From Cardinalis cardinalis (taxonomy: Eukaryota; Chordata; Aves; Passeriformes; Cardinalidae), in the NCBI GenBank assembly GCA_014549065.1, contig JACDOX010000052.1, positions 434,001-498,000 on the forward strand: a stretch of DNA of 64,000 nucleotides, given 5' to 3'. The notes under the pieces were generated by a model that saw nothing but the letters and a program-made list of their open reading frames with translations, had not been told where the DNA came from and did not search any database. A program made the translations under genes and the position numbers. The first letter of the stretch is position 1, and every line of letters starts with the position of its first letter. Below, piece by piece: positions 1 to 13,700 of the stretch.

Positions 1-2187
1 CCATGACCCTGCACAATTTACTACTAAAAATAATACTTTACTGTCCTCTCAGAAAGCTTTTAGTTTATTGCAGTAATGGACTTCTTTAAAAATGAAAAAA
101 AAATTTTGTTTTGCAGCCACATGCCAAGATGCTAATGTATAACTATATTTCCATATGGAAAATGAAGTTTCACATGCTGACTGAATATAGATAGACTTAA
201 AAGATCAAGTAGACTTTTAAGTATCTGCATTCATACATATTTTTTTAATGTGATATATTTTTTGCATTCACTTAGAAAAATGACTCATAAACATCAGGCT
301 TGGGATTTTGTGCAGACTATTACTTGTAGGATCATTGTTTTTGACTTCAGATCTCAGCTTAAGGAAAAAGTGAAAACAAGAACAAAAAAGCAAAGTAAAA
401 CAAAAAAAAACCTATAATATTATGTGGCAAGTATGATTATTCTAAACTAAGTTTAACTTGGTTTTTTGAGCCTCTTTTAAAAGCTTAAAAGATGTTGGGT
501 TTGGGGTTTTTTTGGTTGCTTTTTTCTTTTTTTGTTTTTTTTTTTTTTTAATAAATCTTTCTAATGTAAATATCAGCATTGCTACTCTGATTACAGTGCT
601 CTACAGAATCAGGGTTCTTTTGCTCTTTCCAATGTATGACTATTAAATAAAATCTCATGGGAAAAATAATGCCCACAGCACTTCCTACTAACCACTTGAA
701 ACTGCTTTTTGTAGGAATATTACCAATGGAACTACGAACTCTAATTCTCATTTCAGCTTAGGTATAAAAGCACACTAGAAAAAATATTCTAAATTTACAT
801 TTATATAACTGAAAGTAGAATATGTCCCGTGATACTTTTACATCTTTTCCTGCAAAGTGGCAATTGAAACATTCTCTCAACACTAAAAATGAAATCCCTA
901 CAGTTGTGTAGGAACTTAAATTCCTGTCATTGGGAAATACATTATCTCAGGATGGCCATGGGTACCACAAGATGCTGAGAGCAGTCCCTGAATAGAGTGT
1001 AAGTAGTTATCAGCAGGCATTGGTGGTATAGAGTGAACCTCAGGAAATTCTTACAATGTAATGTTATGACAGGTTCTCATTCAGTTCTTGAGGCAAAATT
1101 GGAATTTCCCATTGCAATAAGCTAATAAAAATGCATTAGGGTTAATGCAGATATAAAAGCTCTGAAATGGCTACTATCAGTAGAAAAATATAGTACAACT
1201 GCTAATATCAGGGTTTGATGCATGCTTAAAAACCTAAGGAAAGAAGTATTAAATCATTTTTAAGAGAAAAAAAACCCCACTTAAATATCATTTTTTTTCA
1301 CACTCAGATAATTCCTAGATGGCTGGAGCAAATTAAGGGGAAAAAATCTGCCAAGTATGAAAGTTTTTAGAAACCAAAATACATTGAGGATTATATGAGA
1401 AATAGATAAAATTCCTATTTCAGCCTCATAATGGATAAAACTCACAAGAGCAGTACACGAAGTACAGATAATTTTAGCCACATAAAGCAGTTCAGTGAGA
1501 CTATTGTGCTCTGCCATTCCAAACCCCGTGATGCTCAAATTCAAATACTTCTGGTTTCAATCAATCTTTATTATCCACTTATGTGCTTGGGATTGATGAA
1601 AACAGTTGGCAATGCTTGAAAAAAAGTATCAGGTGTGTGTGAGCTACTAACCTTTAACATGGCTCATTAGAATATATCCTGAAATGCCTTTTGCCTTATA
1701 CAAGACAGGCTGTTGTACACACACAAGTCATCCATCAAATAGCTGGGAAATTGTCTGTAACAAGCCAAATGCAGTAGTGATAGAAGCCCAAATGTACCAC
1801 TTAATTCCTTTTTTCTTTTTTTAAACGGGAAAATATATTTTATTTCAAATTGCTTGAAATCTAAGAGGTTTTCTTTTTGTGAGAGTTATTCATAATGCAT
1901 TGCATTACAAGCTTTTAACAGGAAAGAGATTGTCATGCAATGTAAGAACCTTTATTATGAACAAAAATCTTGACAAAATCAGGGTATTTTTTGACTGAAA
2001 AAGTTAAGATCACGTATTACCTTCCTGGAAATTNTATTAGATTTAAAAAGACAAGTATTACACACTGATATTACAAGTATCAAGTATCACACACTGATAA
2101 ATTTTCAGTAATGCTGGAGTTCTTATGAGGTTTACATCTTTAACATTAATTGATTTTTGTTTTGTTGTAGTAAGTTACTATAAATTG
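1..2187. other. Unique non-coding DNA, left flank
   Basis: A+T-rich sequence with no recognisable gene. It holds a T/G-rich tract at 496-549 and an imperfect 19-bp direct repeat at 2052-2070 and 2081-2099 (core tACACACTGATA). Open frames here are under 90 codons, lie on both strands and resemble no family I know. Confidence 0.8.
496..549 (+). repeat. T/G-rich low-complexity tract
   Basis: The tract starts with G-tracts separated by T runs (GGGTTTGGGG) and ends in 15 consecutive T. Similar T-run plus GG/GGGG tracts recur at 3768-3840, 10726-10773, 16529-16552, 20086-20127 and 46867-46909. It could be the reverse-complement poly(A) tail of an old minus-strand retro-insertion or simple slippage; no recognisable element lies next to it. 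Confidence 0.8.
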
Positions 2188-2767
2188 CCATTGTTGCAAT
2201 ATGACCCCAGCCAGCAGCCAAGCACCCACAAAGCTGCTTGCTCACTCTCCTCTCCATGGAGGGAGAGAAAATAAAGGAATATGAGAAGACTTGAAGATTG
2301 TGATAAAGGCAGTTTTGTAGGTGAATTGAAATCTGTGCACACAAACAAAACAAAATAAGGATTTCATTTAATACTCCCATTGGCAGACAGGCGTTTGGCA
2401 ACTTCCTCAAAAGCACGCCTTCATCACAAGTAGTGGTTTCTTGGGAAATTAAATGCCATGACCCCAAACTTCCCCCATTTCTTCTTCTTTTCCTGAGCTT
2501 TCTTGCTGAGCATGGCATCCTGAGACATGGGATATTGCTGTTGGTTGATTTAGTCAGCTGTCCTGGCTGTGTTTCCTCCCAGTTTCTTGCTCAGCCCAGG
2601 CCTACTTNCTGGCAGAGAGGGGAAAAGTGCAACTCGATTCTGCTCAAGCTCTGCCCACCAAGAGACAAAAGATTGGTGTACTATCAACATCATTTCAGTC
2701 ACAAATCTGAAACATGGTACCATATCTGCTACTGTGAAGAAAAGTCAGTCTCAGACAGGTGCCACAC
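2188..2767 (-). mobile_element. Decayed avian endogenous-retrovirus LTR (solo)
   Basis: About 580 bp matching, from memory, a long terminal repeat family common in bird genomes. It is read on the minus strand, so its 5' end is near 2767 and its 3' end near 2188. Diagnostic stretches on the plus strand are ACCCCAGCCAGCAGCCAAGC (from 2204), GCTGCTTGCTCACTC (from 2232), CAGCTGTCCTGGCTGTG (from 2557) and a following segment ending near CTGCTACTGTGAAGAAAA (to about 2743). The promoter region around 2490-2520 is degenerate: I see no intact TATA box. No gag, pol or env sequence is recognisable on either side, so this is most simply a solo LTR left by recombination between two LTRs. Open frames of up to 128 codons within it are incidental. 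I cannot name the exact family, and the ends are uncertain by about 10 bases. Confidence 0.85.
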
Positions 2768-5700
2768 AGCCATCTTATTATTTAATTACCTCATATTCTA
2801 GGTTTTTTTCCCAAGGAGTAAGGCGAGCTTTGATTTTCTGTCATTTTTTCCTCAAGTTACTAGGTCTTGATGATAACTTCATCATAATAGTAATAAAAAT
2901 TCACNTTTTCAAAGCAGTAAAATAATTGGCTCAAATTCATTGTTTTGGCTTGTGTCATGAGGCAGTACAGAGGATCAGACAGAAATTGGTGATTCTGTCT
3001 CAAGACCTAATGTAGTTGGAATAGCAAAACCATTGGAAGTCTTAACAGTGACCTGAAAGTGATCTGGATAAGCACCTATTTATAAATTCTCATGAACTCA
3101 GGACAGATTGTTCATTATTATATATACCTACTCNTAGCAGAAAAGATATTTATCAAACTGGTTTTATTTGGCTTAAGGTGTATTTTTTCACACTTACTCC
3201 ATCCTATTAACTGCTTTGTTATGCTGAATAACATCTGTAAGTAGTTATTTCTGATGTTACATCAAATCTCAAATTGTATCAAACATAGTCATAGAATCTT
3301 TTATAACAGAGTTCCTGAAGGCTTCTGTATAACCTACAGTTGGATGGAGAAATATGTTACAATCATTCAGAAGAATAATAAAGAAAATATAAAAGCATGA
3401 TATATATACACTCATCTGGATAGGCAACATGATGATATCTTAATATGTCACAATGCTGTGTACAATCACAGATGAAGCTAACTGCATAAGACAGCATGAT
3501 ATGTTGTAAAATATGTCAATATTTGATCTAGTAGAAAAGGAAGAATTTATTTACCATCAGATGTTCCACATTTTAGCCCCTGAGCATTAAAGAATGAGCC
3601 TTGGAAACCATTTGAGAAGTGTAAATTGATTATTATTGTTTGTCCTTGTTAACAGAGGCTTTGATTTCTCAACTTTAATGATAAACTGCCTTTAGGACTC
3701 ATTCATACAAGTAATTCCACTTTAACTTAAACACTTCCTAAACAGATATTTTTGTTTGATTTATTGAGTTTTGTTTGTGGGGNTTTTTTTTGTTTATTCA
3801 CTTTGGTGTTTTTTTGTTTGGTTGGTTGGTTTTTTTTTTGTAAAGGAAACCATACTTACAGGACTGAGTTAAGAAGTAAGTGCACATATGGTTCTCCTGT
3901 CAGATGTGAGGAGTTTCTTACCTCCAACAGGAAAGAGCTGGAATAAGCAGCTGGTAAAAACAGGGGGCAGTAACCTCCTGGCCCTGAACAGCCTGCTTAA
4001 TTGTCATCCTGTGGGAGAGATTTCAAAGTACACATAAATGTAGAAATGGTGTTCTGAGGAAAAAGAAAAGAATATATGGGATTTTAACTACTAACTTTTT
4101 TTTAAATTGTTCTGAGAAATTTGAAAGTGTTGAGATTGCTTGCTGTATAGAGTTGTATAGAGACTACAGTACCTGGTTTTGGAAGCTTATCCATGTTTCT
4201 TTTGAGTCCTGTAATTGTAGAAGAAATAAACCAGCTAGGCTTCTTGGAGGAGGGATGTGAAAGAACTTATTTTTTTCAAATGTTCCTAAATGGCATATTA
4301 TGAACAGTGGATAAATTTGTGGAATAAATTTCCAAACAAAATAGCTGGCTGAGGATCATGGTAGCAAATCACAGGAATGACAGAGAAAATGGAGATTTTA
4401 TATTGAAATGGTAGTAATACAAAATAAATAGTTGGACTGTTTTCCCCCAGGCTATAACTATTACCTATGAGAGGTTTATCTATTTAACCAACAACTTTAN
4501 GAAACAAATGAGAAGCCATAAAAATCCATTCTGTTTATGTTTACACTACCTAAAAGGAAAAAGGGAGAAAGGCTAATGGAATATATATTGAGCACATGCT
4601 GAATGGTGTCTTTTTACATTTAATTTCCCTCATAAATGTTTCTTCATTAAGTGTTTTAGCTCTACTTTTTTATAAATTTGATATAATGTAATGAATGCTC
4701 CTTTAAATACTTNTCTACTTTGCTTTGGCCACAAACTTAGAAATCCAAAATGAGAAGGAGAGGCACAGGAAACTCTGATGCTGCCTAGCATATTATTTTT
4801 TAGACATTTTTGTCCAAGGGTACAAAACTGCAGAAGCATTAGCGGTGTAGTGTTAGACATCTTGCATCTAAATTCTTCAAAACCTTTAAAAAAAGGAACA
4901 TACACTGGCAGCGTAATAGAATTTATGACTGTATTTTTTCCCTAAAAGCTTTTCCACTGCTGTTGTGATTTTTTGTTCTGCTTGAGAGTACTTCACCTCT
5001 GTCCCTAAACTGCTCAAGCCTTCTTCATATCTGCAGGTCACTTCTGTTGTTTTTTTGGGGTTTTATTAATATTCTTTACGGGCTTAAAACAAACAAAAAG
5101 TGTTTAATGGAAACATTTGACCGAGAGGAAAAAAAAAAGTGAGAAAGAGGAAACATTCAACAAACAGGAGACAAAAAGGAGAGTCAGTGAATGGGGTGTG
5201 AAGAAGGCAATAAATGCCTAAATCAGCATATTGAAATGGTAATGTAGAAAGCAGGGCAAGATAGTTTTTTACCTCTCCTTAGAGTACACAGAAAAAAATT
5301 CATTATCCTTCTATAACAATTTGTCCCTTTATAACAATTTATAACAATTAGTGTTTTGTTGAGTGTTGATAAGGTTACATAATGAAAGACATTTTATGTT
5401 TCATAGGCTTCTAACTGTTGTTGTCCTCCGGGGTCTTTCTCACCTGTCAGTATATCTGAGACCAGATGCAATACAGTCAGAAAAATTCTAGTGCTGAGCA
5501 AGGCTTTTTATTATAACTGAAGTCTTATAATTTCTGAATAGAAAATGGGTTTCTCAGTGTCCTAAGTACTACCATTCCTTTTCCTGCCTTCCCAGTGCGA
5601 CTCTTTACTACACATCTTGGCTTAATTTTCATTGTCATTCTGNGCTNTTGTTTGTTCCTTTGGAACAACTCCTGTCTGAGAGGCAGCGTAAAATGTAATT

Positions 5701-6102
5701 TGTTATATATTTGTGATTTTTTACCCTTTTTTCAGTGTTACAGTTCTATTATAGAGTTAGCCTGTGGATTTGTCAAGGTCATTTGAATTCAAATCCTACT
5801 TTCTTCCTGATGCTCAGAGCCTTTCCCTGTTTTGGGTCATCTACAGTTTCCAGGAGTATAACATTATTCAAGACTAAAGAAATATTGAGCCAAATGCAAG
5901 AAATATTCCTATAGCATCTCACTTGCAATTTCACATTTTCCTGCCAGCAAAATAGGAATAGCTACCAAATGGCAATTTTTTTTCAACTAACTGAATATCA
6001 GTGTCATGGAGAACACTGATACTGTGGTCATTTCATCTGGGCAAGTTAATATTGAACCTCTTGTCTATATAGTCTTTCAGTCACTTAGGATTCTTTCTTT
6101 CT
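2768..6102. other. Unique non-coding DNA
   Basis: No gene recognised. It contains the T/G tract at 3768-3840, a tandem run of TATAACAATTT-like units at 5312-5349, and a 14-bp perfect palindrome with an EcoRI-type centre (ATTTGAATTCAAAT) at 5781-5794. Confidence 0.8.
3768..3840 (+). repeat. T-rich tract with GGTT units
   Basis: Low-complexity run of T homopolymers interrupted by G or GG, with a short (GGTT)3 core at about 3819-3831. Likely replication slippage. Confidence 0.8.
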
Positions 6103-6283
6103 NNNNNNNNNNNNNNNNNNNNNNNNNNNNNNNNNNNNNNNNNNNNNNNNNNNNNNNNNNNNNNNNNNNNNNNNNNNNNNNNNNNNNNNNNNNNNNNNNN
6201 NNNNNNNNNNNNNNNNNNNNNNNNNNNNNNNNNNNNNNNNNNNNNNNNNNNNNNNNNNNNNNNNNNNNNNNNNNNNNNNNNNN
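6103..6283. other. Assembly gap (181 N)
   Basis: An unbroken run of 181 undetermined bases. Open frames that appear to cross it are artefacts. The preceding sequence ends in a CTTTCTTTCT pyrimidine run, so a simple repeat may have broken the assembly. Confidence 0.99.
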
Positions 6284-9200
6284 CTACATACAAAGAATGA
6301 CCGTTAACCAAAATAAATTAACCTAGTACAACTCCTAGAAAATCAAAATCAAAACCCCTCCTAGAAAAGAACAACAGAGTTTTGTATTTTTGCCTTTTCA
6401 TTTCTAGTCAAGTGAAAATCTGAATGTTCTTTGAAAAAATGTGCATATTAAATTTAAAAGAGTGTGGTNTAAAAACACACTCAATACCAGACACAGAGAC
6501 AATTATTAGATACTGAATACAACCATATTATTATAATACCCTAAATGGGAATATAGCAACACAGCCAGTTTGTTTAGGTAGTACTGGCANTATGGAATTC
6601 AAAATGAGCTGCAAAAAAAACCCCAGAAAAACTGTGAGTTCAGTATTTTTGCAGTTGCACACAGCCATACACTGCTGATCAGTTGCTTAAAACTGGGACT
6701 AAGCTAGTTCCATTACCTACACAATCCAATCTCACTGGGCCCTGCAACATCAGCCTACATCTAAATCAGGGAGAAAACTATGGAACTGCTGCCAAGCTTG
6801 GCACTCACAGAGATTCTGGCCTGATCCTATGGGCCAAAATACTTGCTACTTCTATGAAGTCTATTTTTATTGATTATTAGTTCAGTCATCATTGATTATT
6901 AGTTCAGCAGCTTTCCTGCTGCTTCAAACTCTTCTTTTATTTGTTTGTTTGTTTGTGTGAGTTAATTTGAGTTCTTCTAATGTTGAAATAATAACTCTGT
7001 ATATAATAGCTGATAGTTCATTTTGAGTATCAGCCATTAATCCAGTGGCCTGGACTTGCTAATTAAATCTATCTGCACTGCTGCTCTTCTAAAGTTAGGA
7101 AAGCAGGAGTGAGGTAAATCAGCTGTAGCAATTCTAGTTTCTTCTTGCTGTGGAGGTAGGCACGTCATTGCTATTACCTTGGTTAATGCAAGGCTTCCTT
7201 TCAAGTTTGACTTCTTGTAATGGAAGCTACAAAGAATAGATTTATTTGTTCATGGGTTATGCTCATGGGCTTTGTGACTCTGTTGCCATTCCTAAAGCAG
7301 TCATTATATTTAATTTGTTATTTTTCCTCTCCTTCCCTTCAGATAATTTTCATTGGCTTCAGAAAGAGATGATAATGCATTTACAATTTGTTCAGTTCTT
7401 AGCTCATAGGGAAAAAGGGAACAAGAAGGAGTTTTGCTGTTTGGTTTCCACATAATTTTTGCTTTGCCATTTATTCCATTGTCAGCCTTTGTTATTCTTT
7501 AGAACTCTTTCGAGAAGGAAGTGGCCAAAGGAGAAAAATCTGACTGAGAAGACTTTAACAAAGCTGGTCATAGAAATAAAAGGGAAAGTAATATCTGTTT
7601 GAAGAGAGAAGAGAACCATGCTGTGGAGATATCTCAGTCTTGTGGGTACATGCATATGTGATCAGGATNTCAGTACATAGCTCTTATGTGTCAGCTGAAC
7701 CCTTTGCCAAAATGAGGTCNTAATTCATGTGGGCATGAGTTTGAAAAGTAGTTTTCAAAATAGATTTTTTTTTTCCAAAATGACATTAACCTTTGGAAAA
7801 GCATGGCTTTGATTTTTAAGTTCAGCAGTAGAAAAACTTTTTATTTAATATGCTATATTTTTAAGTTCCATTAATAACATTTTATTTAAAAGCAGCTTTC
7901 AAAAATGCTGCATAGATGTGTTTCTATACTTTTTTTTATTCTTTGCATATATGCAACTATGCTTGTATATTTTGTATTTCATGATCTACTGAAAAAACGT
8001 CTTAGGTTTGTTCAAAGAAAAAAGAAAAAATACTTTGTTTAATTAAGAAGAAAATGCACAAAAATTTCTTCATATTTTTCACAATGATAATTTTCATTTA
8101 GTTTTNCCATTTTATTCCTTGTATTTATATGAGTCCATAGAATAATTACCTTTATTTTTACTCTATTTGATTGGACAACTGCTTTAATACTTATATTAGT
8201 GTGTGTTTGTAGATGAGGGAAAGCAGTTCCAATAAAATGACCAACAATTAGAAGGAATTAAAAAACCAGAAGGAAAGCTATTTTGAAAAAAGTTATTTGT
8301 CTTACGGGCCCCATTTGCATTTTTTTTTTCATTTGAGCATAATGTAAAATTCAAAATAAAAGTGAGATAATTAAGGAAATAGAATTTAAATCAAAATTTA
8401 AAAATTGNTAGTTAGAAAAAATAGTTTATAAAATTAAGTTACATTATGCTAGATCATTAAAAGCTTGCTTTTTGGGCAGATGAATATAGACAATTCTCAC
8501 TACAATCAGTGAAGAGCAGTGGGTGATTAGTGCCTCCAAAGATAACTCCTTCAGGCTAGATCAGATCCAGGTTAATTGGTAGGATGAGAGAATTAGAAAA
8601 GGAAAAAATTCAGAGTTGGAGGAAGAAATGTTTACTCCAGAGGGCTGTACCAGTCAGCTGCTGTGTATCCCATCTACATAAGATTCTATTGAAAGGAATC
8701 TCACAGTGAATATTTTCTGTATAATATATATTTATCTTTTTAAACATTGTTTTAAAAAGGATTTTGGAGCACAGCCTGAAATAGGGATTAGATTTTAAAG
8801 TATTTTCTGTATGGAACTGAGACTAGTTTAAATTTTCAGGCTGGGGATGTAAAAATTGCTTCTTTTTGTTAGTTGAAGAATCAGTTCAGTATGCTGGAAC
8901 TGTTCCTTAGGGAGGAAAAAGAAGCAAGTGCAGACTCCTGGCTGGAGCCCAGCTGCCTGTTAGAGTTCCAGAGCATGTCCTGATTCACTTCTATTTGTTC
9001 TTCTCTCACTTGTTCATTCATATCCTTTCCACTGAATCATGAAACAAGAAACTGTGAAATCTTTGGGTCAGTGGATTTTGGTATACTCTTAGATCTCTAG
9101 NCATACTGTGATTGAATGTAGTTGACAGTGGGTTTAGTACCGTGATTCCTTAGAGCTTTTTTTTCTAACGTGGGCAGTACTACGTAGCAGATTTTAGGTG

Positions 9201-10725
9201 TCTAGAAACACTGAACTGAAACACTGTCACTGATATTATCAACAGTTTTTTCCAATACTAACCCTGTAAAAGAAAAGATAAAGAAATACTCCTTCATACA
9301 TTTAATAATGTATTTACAAACAAACTTCACAAACCAAATAGTTTAAAATCTATTTTGTAAACTATGTTCTGATATGTTACTGCAAAAAGGGAGTAGCTCA
9401 ATTTTTGTACTGCAAACTTGTTTATTTCTCATTTGTCTGTGACANTAGTATGCAGGATTTGGTCTGTTGCTGGTTATGGTGTAATGAGGATGGACCTGTA
9501 GAACTTTGGATCTGTTGGAATCTAAAAAATAATTTCTTGGCATTATTACAAAAATCTTGAATTTAGCATCTGAATACGTGTTTGAACAAGCAAGTGCATA
9601 GGTTTGGTTAAACAAAAAAAGAATTGTTTTCTTAATTTTCTGGTTACTAATGAAATAAATGTGTAAATGTATAGAAAATAGTAAGGAAATAGTACGTTCT
9701 TAAAATAGAAAGGAAAATAGGTGAAGAAAGTCTGGATGGCTGGTATTTTGAGCCTTAGGTCTAACAGGTTTCCAAAGTCTTGTCACGTTTTCTTGAATTG
9801 TCATTCTGTTGGACTCTANAAAATTTAGAAGCCAGGTATAATGGTATAAGGGAGAATAAAATAGTGTAATGCTGCTTCTGCTCCTTGAAAGCACATTCCA
9901 TTTAGCACATTACATTCATACCCAGTCCACCTTAGAGGTCTGATGCATGGGCACAAATGTCTAACTTTGTGACACTTAGCACCTCCGTCTATCACTTGGT
10001 TGCTCCTGAGCAGAGGAATTGCTCATGCAGCAGTTATTGGGTCAGTGCAAGTTGAAGCCCAAATATTAAAGAATCAGTGCTCTTTGGCCTCACTGTGCTG
10101 GGTTGTAAAGTGCAGTTGTTAGCTGCTGCCTCATAAACAGCTGTGCTGTTCCTGGTGTGGGTGTATATNTCTGTGAGGAGGCAGAAAGGTGGAGAGCTGA
10201 AGCACAGATCACTTCTATCAGGAAAGCTGCTCTTTTTCTTGCAGCAGAAGCTCTCGGTTCAAACCCACATCCAGTTGGAAACCTTTGCTTGCTACTTAGA
10301 TTTGCCAATTGATTTTAAGAAAATGTATTCATCACACACGTACAATAAAATGAAGAGAAAGTCTGAAAGAATGTAGAAAGTAACAAGTTTGCAGCCATAG
10401 AACAGATTTTTCTGTTTATCCCTCTAGTAGGTACTTAGTGCCAGTACAGGGAATCACCTTTCCTCTCCTCTCCTGCATCAGTTTNTCTCCCATGCAATGT
10501 CTAACATAGCTCACAGTGGCTTGCATAGCACTCATCTCATGAATTCAGGTCAGAGTTGAAAACAGTTTTCCAGGTTTGAGTTTACAGTTGTGTTACTCTG
10601 AAATCAAAATCTGTTTTATTTTAGTCTGGTTCAAAGGTGTTGAAATCAAAATCATCAGAATTCTCCAGATTATTTACACTTTGGGTTTGTTTTTTGGTTG
10701 GTTTGTATATTGTTTGTGGCTTTTT
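6284..10725. other. Unique non-coding DNA
   Basis: No gene recognised. It contains a spaced 17-bp direct repeat (ATTGATTATTAGTTCAG at 6869-6885 and 6891-6907), a (TTTG)n run at 6940-6956, and an exon-like segment at 10245-10376 that is treated as a finding only. Confidence 0.75.
6869..6907 (+). repeat. 17-bp direct repeat, 22-bp period
   Basis: ATTGATTATTAGTTCAG occurs twice without mismatch, separated by 5 bases. Probably a small local duplication. Confidence 0.9.
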
Positions 10726-10773
10726 TTTGGTTTGGTTTGGTTTTGGTTTGGTTTGGTTTGGTTTTGTTTTGGG
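10726..10773 (+). repeat. (TTTGG)n microsatellite
   Basis: About nine imperfect copies of TTTGG/TTTTGG in tandem, running into GTTTTGTTTTGGG. It gives short Phe-Gly-Leu-Val-type frames that are not genes. Confidence 0.9.
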
Positions 10774-13700
10774 ATTTTTTCCAGAGTGAGTGGGACAATT
10801 ATAAGAAATTCCAAGTGCTCTTGGAAGGCACTAGAGGTCTTTTGAGGAGTTCAAAGAATCCCTTGGGTACTGAAATAAACTCTCACTTTAGAAACTTCAG
10901 GGTGTTTAATTAGTACTCCTTTCTTTGTTCCTGGTTTGCAACAAAGACTCTTTGTCAGCTTTGGGTTAAACTATTAATGAAAAGGGTGTGTTAATTAAAC
11001 AACTTGCTTATTTCTAATTGTCAAAAGTACTCTAGCCCTCCTGAGACTTACAGCCAAGCACAGCAATGTCTGCTAAGAGATACTCATGAGAGGCTGAGAG
11101 ATGCCATAGAAAATATTAACATCCAGAAAAAGTAGCAATAGTAACAATCTTGTGTGGGGAATGCTTCACAAAAGATAAAACGTGGATATTCATATTCTCA
11201 GGGATCTTCCTATTTTTTTTTCTTTTCTTTTTCTTTCTTCACACTATACAATTTGCATGACTTACAGGTAAAACCCATTACTTAGTGGGACATTTGAAAT
11301 TTTCAGGTTCTATTGCAGCATGTAGAAACAATATTCAGCTCTTCTTTCTGTTATTTTGGGTTTTTTTGTAGTTTTTTTTCTTGTTTGTTTGTTTGTTTTT
11401 TAATCTTTGCCTGTTCTAGATGTCATTGATTGAGGGAAAAGGAGAGCAGCACCTGTATGAAAACAGCCTCTGAGATGGAATGCAATGATTTCACACAGCA
11501 AAGTTGCAGAATTGCCTCTTTTGAGTTTATTTTTTTGTGTTTATGGCCACTAATGTATTAAAGGAATGCGCTNCTGATAATCCCCTCAATTTAGTTACTA
11601 TTATGCAAGACAGCCAGCAGCTGGGTTGACAGAATGGTGCACAATCATTCCATCCCAGTAAGTTATGTCAGTGCAAAGAAAAAATTCATGAGATGCAATA
11701 GGTTTTTGTTTATATTTCTTTGAAGAAAAGAAGTTATCTCTCATCTCTCAGCAGCATGGCCTATGCTACTGTCTTAGAAACACATTAAATATTTTACATG
11801 TACTTTTTTTACATGCAAATGTTTATTAGAATTTCAATGCAGATACATTTATTATCTGACATATATAAATTAGTTGGAGAATCATATTTACAAAAAATAT
11901 TGAATAATCCAATTTTTGCAGCAGCATTTTGTTGCATACTAAAGCATATTGTAATGAATTAATGCAACAGTAAAGTTCATATGAATCCAGTTTGAATTTG
12001 CTAACCTGCGTTGGCCATTTGCTGTTAAACTGAGAAAATAACTAATTTTCACATAGATTAGGAAGGCTTTATTTTATGAATTTAAGTAGTTAATGTACTT
12101 TAATGGAAATGTGAGTACTGAGAACTAGACATTTTTATTTTTTGACANCACCTTGGAGATATACAGGAGTCAGGTGTACATGTGTATGTTTCTGTGTGTG
12201 TCAAATGCACATAGCTTTAAAATCAGTGGTTAAAGAAAGGCAGTAATCTTTACTCTGCCAGCTGCACAGCAGCTGAGGAAGAGGTTTTTAAAAAATGGNT
12301 TTTTTTCTGTTAAACATCCAAATAATCTCAGATTGGCCAGTATGTATTTCTTATCCCAGGATGGAACACAAATAATCAACACTTCTTGTCTTAGATGTGG
12401 AAAATATTTTAAGATATAATTAGGAGAAGATGCTGATGGATTTGTCTCATCTGCAATTTTCCACTTCTGTCAGAAAGGTCAGTAACTTTGTCTCCAATTC
12501 CTTGTAATGTGCTGCAGANGCATTTTTTAAAAGTAAGAAATTGCCTTGTCTTACTTATAGTAGTCCCAATATTTAGATGGTAATATGAGAAAATAGATGA
12601 AGTAACCTTTACAAGAGCTTTTTGTACCTAAGATTTGAGATATTATTGTTTGATTTTACTAAAATTCTTATTTTAGGTTATATTTTTTTAACCTATCCTG
12701 AAAGAAGATTTCATNAAGGGCTGTGTGGGTGAGGATCTGGGTGGGAAAGAGCTGTCAAAAAAATCTTGAAAATGAGGACTAGAATTTAGAGCAGTGTGCA
12801 CCTGCGAGTGTCCTTAATCAGAAGGGGATGTCTAAATGACTTTTAACTTCTTTGTTTACTTCCTATGTTTGATTNAGTAAAATTGTAATAAAATCATATA
12901 TTTACCTAGGACTATTTCCTTAGTAAGAAACTTGAAATTGATTTTAACTAGACATATTTCTTCCCTGAAGTAATACAAAATCTTTGTCTCATAAATGCAT
13001 ACAGAGGCTTTGTGGCTCATCAGGGTGCCATGACATTCCAGTGTATTGATTCTGTGGTGTTAAAGGGTGACATATTTGGTGCTAACGGGCCATCAGAGTA
13101 TTGGGATTTGAACTGTACCCGGTAAGAAACACTGACTTTCCTGTAACATGACAGGCTTTTTAAAGCAGTAGCAGTAATGTTAGTCTTACATAGTTCCTCA
13201 TGTATAAAGTTCAAACATTAACAAGATTTTTGTATAATTAAATTAATAAAATCAGGTAATGTTTTTAAAATTCTGAAAATAAAATTTAATATTAACTGTT
13301 TTGTAAGAGCCACCACCATTCTGCATTTTTTCATTTGTAAAATTTCTTGNCATCTAGAGTTTAAAATTCACTCTTGAAAGAAACATTTTATTTCATACTG
13401 TGCTTTGTTAGATTTTTTTTCTTTTTTTTTTCTTCTGCAAAATGTAATCTNTCTTAGGTAAAGATCTTAACTTATTTTTAGTGTAATTTTTAGCAGCATA
13501 CAGGATTTTTTTGCATTTCATGTAATGGCTCTTCTCTTCATATTGGAGGCTAAAGACACCTCTGTTGTTCCAGTTTAATGTTGCCTTGAAGGGCATCAAA
13601 TACAAACCAAAAGAGCATGCGAACCACAGAGGGTTAAAACTGAGCATCTTCTGGTTTTCTGTCTTTCAGATGAAGTGGGTTTTTTTTTAGTTTTAGTGAT

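Noticed and set aside
2132..2801. Overlapping frames of 118-128 codons on both strands
   Set aside because: They lie in the non-coding LTR and encode no retroviral protein.
6006..6326. 106-codon frame crossing the N gap
   Set aside because: Most of it is undetermined bases; the frame is an artefact.
10244..10270. GGTTCAAACCC resembling a tRNA/SINE box B
   Set aside because: No box A at the right distance, no cloverleaf and no terminal T run. Chance match.
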